A stretch of 42,325 nucleotides of DNA from a virus. Under the pieces are notes generated by a model. It saw only the letters and a program-made list of their open reading frames with translations. It ran no database searches and had not been told where the DNA came from. Below, piece by piece: positions 1 through 6,021 of the stretch. The position numbers and the translations under genes were made by a program. The stretch is from the IMG/VR virus record IMGVR_UViG_3300046454_000747, positions 1-42,325 of that record; one strand, 5' to 3'. The number at the start of each line of letters is the position of its first letter. The first letter of the stretch is position 1.

Positions 1-22
1 TGTTGATCCTCAGTCATTAAGC
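1..22 (+). promoter_or_regulatory. Early-region bipartite motif, copy 1
   Basis: TGTTGA, six bases, then GTCATTAAGC. Read on the minus strand it is GCTTAATGAC-N6-TCAACA, and its TAA overlaps the stop of the leftmost gene. If the molecule is circular this copy lies upstream of the small terminase gene at the other edge. It belongs to a family of seven good copies in the early region. The function is unknown; an operator is an inference. Confidence 0.5.
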
Positions 23-289
23 GTTTGTGACTTCCCCGCGGGTTATGTTCCCGTGCCAGCCGCACGATTTCTTGCGGCCGTGGGCCGCGAATCGAATGCT
101 CGGGAGCACAGTCAGAGAATCCCAGTTCATCCTCCTGCCGTCATAGTTCCAGTTCCAAATCGCTTTCTCCTGGTCGGGCGGCCCTGCCGAGCACTTAATG
201 GAAACCGTGTATGGTGCTCCGCATCGCGGACAGTCAAAGCGCAAACTGCCATCGCCCCAAAACTGCGGATTTAACGACGAAAGTTTCAT
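17..289 (-). CDS. Small Zn-binding phage protein (DUF6527-like)
   Basis: A 90-residue protein with a CPRC knuckle near residue 20 and a second Cys/His pair near the end (CGWHG) followed by ITRGEV. The pattern of a CxxC, an aromatic-rich middle, LTVLPSI and C-WHG-I--GEV resembles the small zinc-binding DUF6527 proteins common in phages; that assignment is from memory of the pattern. I start at the ATG at 289 because GAGGGG lies ten bases upstream. An ATG at 307 overlaps the previous stop as ATGA and would add six residues. It is the last gene before the left edge, and its function is unknown. Confidence 0.65.
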   Translation of the reverse strand: MKLSSLNPQFWGDGSLRFDCPRCGAPYTVSIKCSAGPPDQEKAIWNWNYDGRRMNWDSLTVLPSIRFAAHGRKKSCGWHGNITRGEVTNA

Positions 290-303
290 CGGTTGATTTC
301 CCC

Positions 304-543
304 TCATTTGCAGATTGTGGAATCCCAGCCATAGTAAACCGGGAAAGCGTCCTCATCCCGCGCGCGGTGCATCTCTTCACCGGTCAGGCAGCGCCGGCCC
401 TTTGAGTCGACGCACACCATGTCCCGGCCTCCAATTCTGCGCTGTGCAGCATTAACCCAATGCTGAAAGGTGTCGAATTGACCGTCCAGCAGAAGCTCAA
501 ATTTCGGCAGAGATTTCGGCATTGCGCGCTGACTCTTTCTCAT
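304..543 (-). CDS. Hypothetical phage protein, 79 aa
   Basis: A short soluble protein with a conserved-looking core (FQHWVNAAQRRIGG, then VCVDSKGRRC, then RARDEDAFPVYYGW). It has two cysteines and no membrane segment. It overlaps the following gene by ATGA, which supports translation. An alternative ATG at 522 has a weak AAAGAG ribosome site, whereas the ATG at 543 has none. I do not recognise the family. Its place among small early genes suggests an accessory early function, but nothing in the sequence specifies it. Confidence 0.6.
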   Translation of the reverse strand: MRKSQRAMPKSLPKFELLLDGQFDTFQHWVNAAQRRIGGRDMVCVDSKGRRCLTGEEMHRARDEDAFPVYYGWDSTICK

Positions 544-608
544 TCGCTGTTAAAAGATGGCACGGGCAGGATTCGACACCTGCTCCACGTCTGGTCACAA
601 GCCGGAAT

Positions 609-936
609 TCAGGAGCCGACCGCCCCTACCCTCAGCCGTCGCTGTAAGTTGTAATCTTCGGGCCTTTGCAGGTTGATCGTGCCAGCCTGAAGCTGAACAC
701 TGGGCCTGCTCTGCCGCCCTTGGGTCGTGTTTGTGTGATCGTGTCCTTCCACGATGCCGTGCCAAAATGTTAAAGGGACCGTCGAAACGACTTCGCCGCA
801 CTGCCCTCGGAGTGTGGCAATCAATTTTCAAGACGCACTCCGATTCGCTGGTCGGGGAGTGATCTGACTTGATCGCAGGCCAGCGATAGCCCGGATTGCT
901 TAGCGTGGTCAGCATCTCTTTTTGACGCCTCGGCAT
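609..936 (-). pseudogene. Possible small early gene with a frameshift
   Basis: The frame opening at ATG 936 looks coding for about 43 residues (MPRRQKEMLTTLSNPGYRW onward), then becomes Arg/His-rich and poor. From about 815 a second frame, shifted by +1, looks much more protein-like (LTFWHG, EGHDHTN, LQAGTINLQRPEDYN) and runs to a stop at 609. Motif copy 2 sits 22 bases upstream of 936, as it does upstream of other early genes, which supports a real start there. Either one extra base interrupts the gene (mutation or sequence error), or only one of the two frames is real. The uninterrupted first frame would end at 595. Confidence 0.35.
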
Positions 937-957
937 GTTAAGACGGTCCCGATTGCT

Positions 958-979
958 GGTTGACCAAAACTCATTCAGG
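958..979 (+). promoter_or_regulatory. Early-region bipartite motif, copy 2 (degenerate)
   Basis: GGTTGA, six bases, CTCATTCAGG. It keeps the six-base spacing but is weaker in the GTCATTAAGC half. It lies 22 bases upstream of the ATG at 936. Confidence 0.4.
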
Positions 980-1222
980 GTTAAAAAATTCGCGGGCTAA
1001 ATCATCCGGAATTCTCGCCCGCTCCTCGAGACACTTTAGGACGGCCCGGGCGATGAGCCCCTTAACGCGGAAGCCTTCGGGATCGATTGGTGGGCACTCC
1101 GTCCGATTGTTGTTCCACCAGGCAATGTCACGCAAACATTGATCGCACTCGGAAATGACGTTGTGGCATGTTCGCATGAGCCTTGTTCGGGCCGCTTCTG
1201 CTTCTTTTTGTCGGTTCGTCAT
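971..1222 (-). CDS. Hypothetical early protein, 83 aa
   Basis: A soluble, charged, mostly helical-looking protein with four cysteines (TCHN, ECDQC, ECPP, LKCLEE). It starts at ATG 1222 with AGGTG seven bases upstream, and motif copy 3 directly precedes that site. There are no recognisable domain motifs. The C-terminal part (RVKGLIARAVLKCLEERARIPDDLAREFF) looks like a helical pair. It lies immediately downstream of the XRE regulator gene and is probably co-transcribed with it. Confidence 0.65.
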   Translation of the reverse strand: MTNRQKEAEAARTRLMRTCHNVISECDQCLRDIAWWNNNRTECPPIDPEGFRVKGLIARAVLKCLEERARIPDDLAREFFNPE

Positions 1223-1231
1223 CGCTTCACC

Positions 1232-1253
1232 TGTTGACTAAACGTCATTAAGC
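1232..1253 (+). promoter_or_regulatory. Early-region bipartite motif, copy 3
   Basis: TGTTGA-N6-GTCATTAAGC, a full match. It overlaps the last codons of the XRE gene and ends ten bases before the start at 1222. Confidence 0.55.
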
Positions 1254-1504
1254 GGCTTCCAAATCTCATCAACAGTCTTTCCGAAAAACTTCGCGATCTT
1301 GCGTGCGCTCGTCAGCATCGGGTCTGTGCCGTGCTCGATGTTCCACAGCCCGGCTTGCGTCATCCCGATTTCTTCGCCGACTGCCTTAAGGCTCAGCCCG
1401 AGTTCCAATCGCATTTCAGCAAGGCGACAATCGTGAACCGGATGGCGGCCTTTCGGGAGGCGGCTTTTCCTTTTTTTGGCTGCAAGGCGTTCGGCTGGAG
1501 TCAT
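1238..1504 (-). CDS. XRE-family helix-turn-helix regulator
   Basis: An 88-residue DNA-binding protein. A basic N-terminus (AAKKRKSRLPKGRH) is followed by a Cro/C1-type HTH at about residues 25-75: LGLSLKAVGEEIGMTQAGLWNIEHG, then SARKIAKFFGKTVDEIW. This is the canonical XRE pattern with a recognition helix around TQAGLWNIE. The ATG at 1504 lies just after the previous stop; a TTG at 1510 is an alternative. It is the only obvious Cro/C1-like factor in the window, so it is the first candidate for lysis-lysogeny or early-gene control and for binding the nearby bipartite motif. It is transcribed with the early genes, not divergently as a lambda-type repressor would be. Confidence 0.85.
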   Translation of the reverse strand: MTPAERLAAKKRKSRLPKGRHPVHDCRLAEMRLELGLSLKAVGEEIGMTQAGLWNIEHGTDPMLTSARKIAKFFGKTVDEIWKPLNDV

Positions 1505-1506
1505 TG

Positions 1507-1692
1507 TCAATACTTCCCGTTTTCCGGGTCGAGTTCATCGGCCAGCGCACGCAGGTGAGCGAGCGGCCCAAATGGTGAATTGTCTTTAAGATCGACGACC
1601 AGCGGTTTTCCGTCCTTGCCGATAGTGTCCTGCACGGCTCTTACCAGTCCCCACAATTCATCAGTGTTTCGAGTTGTGTCGGCGTCGGTCAT
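1507..1692 (-). CDS. Hypothetical early protein, 61 aa
   Basis: A small acidic protein (MTDADTTRNTDELWGLVRAV onward, ending ADELDPENGKY). I chose the ATG at 1692 because AAAGGGG lies seven bases upstream; the longer reading from 1800 overlaps the neighbouring gene and looks like a shadow. Motif copy 4 lies 20 bases upstream. No domain is recognised and there is no membrane segment. It is probably translated with the XRE gene, whose ATG follows its TGA by two bases. Confidence 0.6.
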   Translation of the reverse strand: MTDADTTRNTDELWGLVRAVQDTIGKDGKPLVVDLKDNSPFGPLAHLRALADELDPENGKY

Positions 1693-1711
1693 GCGGGATC
1701 CCCTTTTCTCT

Positions 1712-1733
1712 GGTTGATAAACGGTCAGCGCGG
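1712..1733 (+). promoter_or_regulatory. Early-region bipartite motif, copy 4
   Basis: GGTTGA-N6-GTCAGCGCGG. The first half and the GTCA core are conserved; TTAAGC is replaced by a GC-rich variant shared with copy 5. It lies 20 bases upstream of the start at 1692. Confidence 0.45.
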
Positions 1734-2009
1734 CTAAGGGCGCGGGTCTTCGTTGTCGAAGTAGGCGAGCAGCTCCACGCAGAGCGTCGTCGCGCGGCAC
1801 AGTGTTTCCTCGATTTGCTCGCAGCGGCCGTTATTGATGTTGATCGCAATTCCAAGGTCGGTCAACAACTCTTTCACGTGCCTGGCCTCTAACATTGGGC
1901 TCGGCCGGAATCGAACCGGCTGTCGCAACTCTTGGGGGTCTTTAATGGGGCCTCGCTGGGAGTGCGTATCGTGCGCACCTGCCGTCGCTGGTGTTTCTTC
2001 ATTCTGCAT
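1734..2009 (-). CDS. Hypothetical early protein, 91 aa
   Basis: The N-terminal half is polar and probably disordered (Gln, Thr, His and Arg rich). The C-terminal half is helical with two cysteines (RHVKELLTDLGIAI, then EETLCRATTLCVELLAYFDNED). The ATG at 2009 has AAGGGG about nine bases upstream; a longer start at 2054 lacks a good site. No known family is recognised. It is one of a run of single-domain early genes, each following a bipartite motif. Confidence 0.55.
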   Translation of the reverse strand: MQNEETPATAGAHDTHSQRGPIKDPQELRQPVRFRPSPMLEARHVKELLTDLGIAININNGRCEQIEETLCRATTLCVELLAYFDNEDPRP

Positions 2010-2068
2010 TGTGAACGCCCCTTCCGAATGAACCGACCCGGTTGTCCGCACCACGCGGCCCGAACCCT

Positions 2069-2090
2069 TGTTGATTGATAGTCAGCGCCT
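2069..2090 (+). promoter_or_regulatory. Early-region bipartite motif, copy 5
   Basis: TGTTGA-N6-GTCAGCGCCT. It overlaps the 3' end of the gene that stops at 2082 and precedes the gene that starts at 2009 or 2054. Confidence 0.5.
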
Positions 2091-2303
2091 CGACGGGGCG
2101 GACAGGGCCAGGTCGAGACGCCTGATGAGTTGATTCGCGACCGTCTCTGCGACTTCCCCCGAAAAAGGGTATCTACGATGCGCCATGGCCGCGGTCACCA
2201 GGCATAGGGCCAGCGCTTGCTCGCTGGCGGTGAAATCCTCTGCTTTGCCCTCGGGCCTGCTCGCGGCCCCAATTCGTCGCATGTATTCGGCGAGTGTTGG
2301 CAT
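2082..2303 (-). CDS. Hypothetical early protein, 73 aa
   Basis: A small helical protein starting MPTLAEYMRRIGAASRP and carrying EQALALCLVTAAMAHRRYPF and VAETVANQLIRRLDLAL segments. The hydrophobic stretch near residues 30-42 is moderately apolar and may be a buried helix rather than a membrane span. An upstream start at 2324 adds seven residues and lacks a better ribosome site. No family is recognised. Confidence 0.55.
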   Translation of the reverse strand: MPTLAEYMRRIGAASRPEGKAEDFTASEQALALCLVTAAMAHRRYPFSGEVAETVANQLIRRLDLALSAPSRR

Positions 2304-2323
2304 TCTTACGCTCCAAAGCCACA

Positions 2324-2341
2324 AATGACTTGATGTTATCC
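2324..2341 (+). promoter_or_regulatory. Weak variant of the bipartite motif
   Basis: AATGAC-N6-TTATCC. It keeps TGAC and the six-base gap but replaces TCAACA with TTATCC. It lies 21 bases upstream of the start at 2303. A similar TTAT-type variant occurs at 7406-7427. Confidence 0.25.
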
Positions 2342-2536
2342 GACCGGATTGGCCACGACGTCGGCGAGTTCCGCGGCCCGGTCGTCATGCAGGATGATGA
2401 ATGTCAGTCCGGTATCATCGATGCGAATTGACATGCTTTTGACGACGCGTGTGCGGTTCGAATTGCTGTCCTTTATCAGCAGTCTCCCCTGTTTCTCGGC
2501 CCCGGACAGGAATTTGAGCATTTCTTCGACAGTCAT
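2336..2536 (-). CDS. Hypothetical early protein, 66 aa
   Basis: A small mixed alpha/beta protein: an N-terminal helix (TVEEMLKFLSGAEK), then a beta-rich section (RVVKSMSIRIDDTGLTFIIL). GGGGG lies about eight bases before the ATG. Motif copy 7 lies 13 bases upstream. There are no cysteines or membrane segment, and the family is not recognised. Confidence 0.6.
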   Translation of the reverse strand: MTVEEMLKFLSGAEKQGRLLIKDSNSNRTRVVKSMSIRIDDTGLTFIILHDDRAAELADVVANPVG

Positions 2537-2548
2537 CGATCCCCCAAT

Positions 2549-2570
2549 GCTTAATGAGTCCCGATCAACA
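2549..2570 (-). promoter_or_regulatory. Early-region bipartite motif, copy 7 (opposite orientation)
   Basis: On the plus strand it reads GCTTAATGAG-N6-TCAACA, so the motif is inverted relative to copies 1-5, with the same spacing. It lies in the gap between the ParB-like gene and the gene starting at 2536. Confidence 0.5.
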
Positions 2571-2575
2571 CGATT

Positions 2576-3580
2576 TCACTTCCTGGCCCGAACGAAGACG
2601 AGTAATTCCCGGACGGCGGCATCGACGCGTTTTCGATCCTTGATGTCGAGTAGCTCGACGAGACGGTTTTCGACGGTCGCCCAATCCTCGGCCTGGTCGG
2701 TGGGAGGCTTCATCTCCGGCTTCGCGGTCTCGGCCTTGCGGGCATCAATGCGACGCTGGACGGGCGTCGCTCGGGTTTTCACCAATCCCTGTTCGACGGT
2801 TTTGAATTTGCCTCCCCCGATTCCCGCGGCGAGCTCGACTACCTTGGCGGCCGGCAGGTCACGAACTAGCTTTGCGGCGGCATCCGACATTTTCACCTGG
2901 CCGTCCATCAGCTTTCGACCGACGATCGATCCGGGCCCCCCCAGGCGATCGACCGCTTTCGAGAAAACTCCATTTCGTTTGACGGTCGCGGGCGAGACGT
3001 TCGATTCTTTGGCGATCCGGACGGCCGTTTTTCCCTTCGGCTTATGGCCGTTTTTTAAGGGCTCAACTTGAGCCCTTAAATTCTTGGGGCGGCCGTGCGG
3101 CTGGCTCTCATTTTCCAGCCGTTTACCGATCAGATAGGCTCGCTGTTCATCGCTGACATTGCGACGGGCGAGCTGCAGTCCCAGCACAAAATCAATTGCC
3201 TCGGCCCTTCCGGAGAAAGTCATCCATTCGACGTCGTATTGGATTTCGAAGGCGTCGCAGATCTCTTTGCGATTGTGCCCATCGAGCAGAAATCCTGTTT
3301 CGGACCAGCCCTTGAGGCGATCGAGGCAGCCCTCGGCCCGCAGACTCTTCTCGAGGTCGGTCCGTTCCTGCTTCGACAGCGTGGGAATTAGATCCCGAAT
3401 CTCCGGGTCGATCGACAGCGGCGGTCTGACATCTGGATCATTGTGAGCAATGCCGGCCGGTACAGTCGTGCTGTTCAGGCCGGGGTGAGTCGGCGGCTTG
3501 ACCCGCAGATTAAAACCGATCCCATTTCCTTCAGGGGCGGCGACTTCCGCGGTCCCCTTTGCTTTCTTGCCAAGGCGCAT
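2576..3580 (-). CDS. ParB/RepB-like DNA-binding protein
   Basis: A 334-residue protein. The ParB-like sulfiredoxin-fold core lies near residues 70-125 (ERTDLEKSLRAEGC, then FLLDGHNRKEICDAF, a variant of the ParB box GxxRxxA region). Next is the DEQRAYLIGKRLENE helix typical of this group, then an HTH-like segment around residue 190 (KTAVRIAKESNVSPATVKRNGVFSKAV) and a charged C-terminus (VENRLVELLDIKDRKRVDAAV). ParB-like proteins bind specific DNA and some partition or regulate replicons. No ParA ATPase is present, so a regulatory or replication-accessory role is more likely than partition. It is followed by a motif copy and small genes. Confidence 0.75.
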   Translation of the reverse strand: MRLGKKAKGTAEVAAPEGNGIGFNLRVKPPTHPGLNSTTVPAGIAHNDPDVRPPLSIDPEIRDLIPTLSKQERTDLEKSLRAEGCLDRLKGWSETGFLLDGHNRKEICDAFEIQYDVEWMTFSGRAEAIDFVLGLQLARRNVSDEQRAYLIGKRLENESQPHGRPKNLRAQVEPLKNGHKPKGKTAVRIAKESNVSPATVKRNGVFSKAVDRLGGPGSIVGRKLMDGQVKMSDAAAKLVRDLPAAKVVELAAGIGGGKFKTVEQGLVKTRATPVQRRIDARKAETAKPEMKPPTDQAEDWATVENRLVELLDIKDRKRVDAAVRELLVFVRARK

Positions 3581-3591
3581 GGCGAATCCCT

Positions 3592-4386
3592 TCAGGCGTT
3601 AAGGAAACGTCCGCGGAAACAGGGCACGTCGCCGAGTTTTTCGCGCAGGCGTTCACCAATGAAAGTGACTTCCAGTTCGATCGCGTTGTGAACGGCCAGG
3701 GGAAACGGGATCAAGCGGAATTCTCTCTCCTGCGGAGAAAACTCGAACACGCATTTGATGCCCTGGCGTTCGACCAATGAGGGATCGTCGAACGTCCGAA
3801 CGTCGAGTATCAAATCGTCGGGGCATTCCCCGGCCCCGCTCACAGCCTGGGCCTCGATGTCGTTCCCCAGCGATTCCCGGGCATTGCTGAACTGGCCCAC
3901 GGCGCCCGACATATTGGCGAATTTCAGGTCGCTTACCCAGTTGAAGAGTCGCGGGTCGCGCTGGCATTCCCCCAGGTCGGTCCGCAATAGCTTGCGGAAT
4001 GCCTTCTGGTCGTAGCCCGGCCGATCCTTTTCCAGCCTGGCCAGCAGGACCATTGTCGGCGTTAATGTCAGCGACATGGTGGCGAAATCGCGGCGGGTAT
4101 CGTCGTCGATAACGACGGCGACCCCGGTCCGGTCATACCACACGACGGTATGTTCGGAGCCCTTCTCTTGAACGAATCGCTCAACCTCATCGAGTGTGAT
4201 CAGGCGATGATTGCGGCCAGCCGGCATGGCGATCTGCTTTTCGAATTTACCGTCGGCTCCGACGGTCAAATAGACGTGCGGCGGCTCGGCCTGCGGTTTT
4301 ACGATCGCAAGTTTTCCCTCGGCTCCCTTGGCGGCAACTGCTGTGTCCTGAATCAACTTAATTGCATCCGTCAAAATTCCTTCCAT
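3592..4386 (-). CDS. DUF2303-like (YfdQ-type) phage protein
   Basis: A 264-residue soluble protein. The order of segments matches the YfdQ/DUF2303 family as I remember it: an N-terminal beta section (PHVYLTVGADG), a 'w---f' centre with TPTMVLLARLEKD, a helical FRKLLRTDLGEC segment, and a beta-rich C-terminus (IKCVFEFSPQEREFRLIPFP, then IGERLREKLGDVPCFRGRF). Family members are early phage proteins of uncertain function, often near recombination or replication genes. AAAAGGATG precedes the ATG. The assignment is moderate because only the layout and the C-terminal pattern support it. Confidence 0.6.
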   Translation of the reverse strand: MEGILTDAIKLIQDTAVAAKGAEGKLAIVKPQAEPPHVYLTVGADGKFEKQIAMPAGRNHRLITLDEVERFVQEKGSEHTVVWYDRTGVAVVIDDDTRRDFATMSLTLTPTMVLLARLEKDRPGYDQKAFRKLLRTDLGECQRDPRLFNWVSDLKFANMSGAVGQFSNARESLGNDIEAQAVSGAGECPDDLILDVRTFDDPSLVERQGIKCVFEFSPQEREFRLIPFPLAVHNAIELEVTFIGERLREKLGDVPCFRGRFLNA

Positions 4387-4444
4387 GCTGCATCCTTTTC
4401 AAAATAAGTGGCGATTGAGAACGAAACGAACTGAATTGAATGGG

Positions 4445-4774
4445 TCAGGCCAGAGCAGGATCGTCCGCGACCTGAGCGTCGAACCGCAGACCGGCCTTCG
4501 AGGGGCGCATCTTGAAATCGCGAGTTCGGAATTTCGGCACGGCGGCGTTAGCGTCGATCGACACCTTAACCTCTTCGCACTGCCCCGTTTCGGGGTCGGC
4601 GACCGGCTCAAATTCGAGCTGAAACGTCAACTTACGTTTCTTCTTTTCGCCTGGGCGATTCATGCAGTCGTTCGTAATGAGCTGCAGGTGCTTTTGAAAC
4701 AGCAGCTCAATTTTGGGCTCAAGCACTTCCAACGTGGCGAGCGTCAATTGTTCAAGTTGAACAGCCATGTGCAT
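4445..4774 (-). CDS. Hypothetical early protein, 109 aa
   Basis: Mixed alpha/beta: a helical N-terminus (LEQLTLATLEVLEPKIELLFQKHLQL), a basic stretch (RPGEKKKRKLTF), then beta strands alternating acidic and apolar residues (FQLEFEPVADP, EEVKVSIDANAAV). GGAGG lies four bases before the ATG at 4774 and ten before a second ATG at 4768, so either start could be used. It sits between a Zn-finger gene and the DUF2303-like gene in a replication-associated cluster. No family is recognised; nucleic-acid binding is only a guess from the basic patch. Confidence 0.65.
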   Translation of the reverse strand: MHMAVQLEQLTLATLEVLEPKIELLFQKHLQLITNDCMNRPGEKKKRKLTFQLEFEPVADPETGQCEEVKVSIDANAAVPKFRTRDFKMRPSKAGLRFDAQVADDPALA

Positions 4775-4810
4775 GGTTCCTCCGTGGTTAGAACAACAGA
4801 TAAATGTGAG

Positions 4811-5281
4811 TCAGTATGTCGGAAATTCGGATTCAAGGTGCGCGCCCGGAGGTCGCAGGAATGCTTCGGCCTCGCTCACGGTGCGCTCGGCGCGCATAAT
4901 CGAATCCGGCAAATGGAAAGGCGGCCCCTGGATAACTGTGCATGATCCCGATGCGAAACTCTGGGCCAGAATGTTTGCTTGCAACTGGTCGGCAAGCTCG
5001 AGCGGGGCGGCAATCGGCGTCATCCAGAATACGGCGCCCCCATCTGGCGGCTGAACCGCAATTCTGAATTTTCTCGACGATCCAGGGGGCGGCGCCGGCC
5101 TCATTCGCTGGATTTCGGCCTCGTCCGGCCAACCAGGCGGCTTTGCCATGCCATCGCCGCCGCAACGAGGACACTGAACGCGTCGCCAGAATTTCCACGC
5201 TGGCGACGCGGGATCGTGAATCCAGCCGCATCCCGGGCCGGCCGGGCCGGTCCCGCAAGTCCTGCAATAGTTGAATCCCAT
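4811..5281 (-). CDS. Hypothetical protein with DnaJ-like CxxCxG zinc knuckles
   Basis: A 156-residue protein with two CxxCxG elements near the N-terminus, CRTCGTG (about residues 6-12) and CPRCGGDG (about 37-44). Together they could bind one zinc as in DnaJ cysteine-rich domains. The rest (RKFRIAVQPPDGGAVFWM, then LADQLQANILAQSF) looks like a compact alpha/beta domain. It starts at ATG 5281, 15 bases downstream of motif copy 8. It lies between PolX and a small gene. No function can be assigned. Confidence 0.6.
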   Translation of the reverse strand: MGFNYCRTCGTGPAGPGCGWIHDPASPAWKFWRRVQCPRCGGDGMAKPPGWPDEAEIQRMRPAPPPGSSRKFRIAVQPPDGGAVFWMTPIAAPLELADQLQANILAQSFASGSCTVIQGPPFHLPDSIMRAERTVSEAEAFLRPPGAHLESEFPTY

Positions 5282-5295
5282 TATTGCACCCGAAT

Positions 5296-5317
5296 GATTA
5301 ATGACCCGCCGTCAACA
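5296..5317 (-). promoter_or_regulatory. Early-region bipartite motif, copy 8 (opposite orientation)
   Basis: On the plus strand it is GATTAATGAC-N6-TCAACA. It lies within the 41-base gap between the PolX-like gene and the Zn-knuckle gene, 15 bases upstream of the latter. Confidence 0.5.
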
Positions 5318-5322
5318 AGGGT

Positions 5323-6021
5323 TTAACGATTGAAGGCCGGTTGCTGATGACGGCACTCGTCGACCTGGGCCTCGGCGGGAAGGCGCAGGAAATTCAACAG
5401 GCGGTCGGTTGTTCGCTCCCAGGCCAGCCATGTCGGCAGGCCCAGTGCGGCGAAAAAGTCCTCTTCCTCGGGCGTCTCAATGACCCCCGACGGTCCCCAG
5501 AGCGATCCGCGATGTTGATTGAGACCGTCGGGCATAGCGCCCCCGTTCGAGCGTTTGGTAACAACCAGATGGCCGAACTCGGCGGGACCAGTGCGGATAG
5601 CGAGCAATGCGCCCCAGCTCGCGGGGGGCGTCACAATGAACAAATCGACCTTTATGCCGTCCCAGTCGAGTCGCTTATAGCGTCGGCCGTTTCTCTTCAG
5701 GTCTTGATCGAACTGAAGCGGGCCTGGGCCGGAACAAACCCGATTGAGCAATCTGTCGATCACCGTCGGGATTTTCTCCGGATCGATCGCGTCGACCGGC
5801 TCGGCGAATAACGCCGCGGGGCGCTTCGATGGCAGCGGCTGACAAACGATTTCGATGTCCTTCACGAATGGCTTGCGGCGACGGATGCTCCCGGCGACAA
5901 CAGCCCGATCGCCTTCGCATACCGGCGCGATCAGATCAATAATTTTGTCCGCAATGTCCGCGGCGATCTTCCAGGAAACGCTATCCTTCGGCTCTATCAA
6001 GACGTTCGGTTCTTCGATCAT
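5323..6021 (-). CDS. DNA polymerase X-like nucleotidyltransferase
   Basis: A 232-residue cytoplasmic protein with the Pol-beta/PolX palm signature: AGSIRRRK (G44-S45 with R47-R48), KDIEIV (D55 and E57) and the third carboxylate in GIKVDLFIV (D126), followed by RTGPAEFGH, the counterpart of the nucleotide-binding segment. Such enzymes add nucleotides in gap repair or template-limited synthesis. It has the palm and thumb only, without the N-terminal 8-kDa lyase domain or a C-terminal PHP nuclease. The D-x-E in place of D-x-D also occurs in this superfamily. It overlaps the initiator gene by ATGA, placing it in the replication operon. Confidence 0.85.
   Translation of the reverse strand: MIEEPNVLIEPKDSVSWKIAADIADKIIDLIAPVCEGDRAVVAGSIRRRKPFVKDIEIVCQPLPSKRPAALFAEPVDAIDPEKIPTVIDRLLNRVCSGPGPLQFDQDLKRNGRRYKRLDWDGIKVDLFIVTPPASWGALLAIRTGPAEFGHLVVTKRSNGGAMPDGLNQHRGSLWGPSGVIETPEEEDFFAALGLPTWLAWERTTDRLLNFLRLPAEAQVDECRHQQPAFNR

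Noticed and set aside
2349-3071. Plus-strand open frame of 240 residues
   Set aside because: It lies antisense to the ParB-like gene, is Ser/Arg/Thr-rich with no domain motif, and the opposite frame has clear ParB features. It is a shadow of GC-rich coding DNA.
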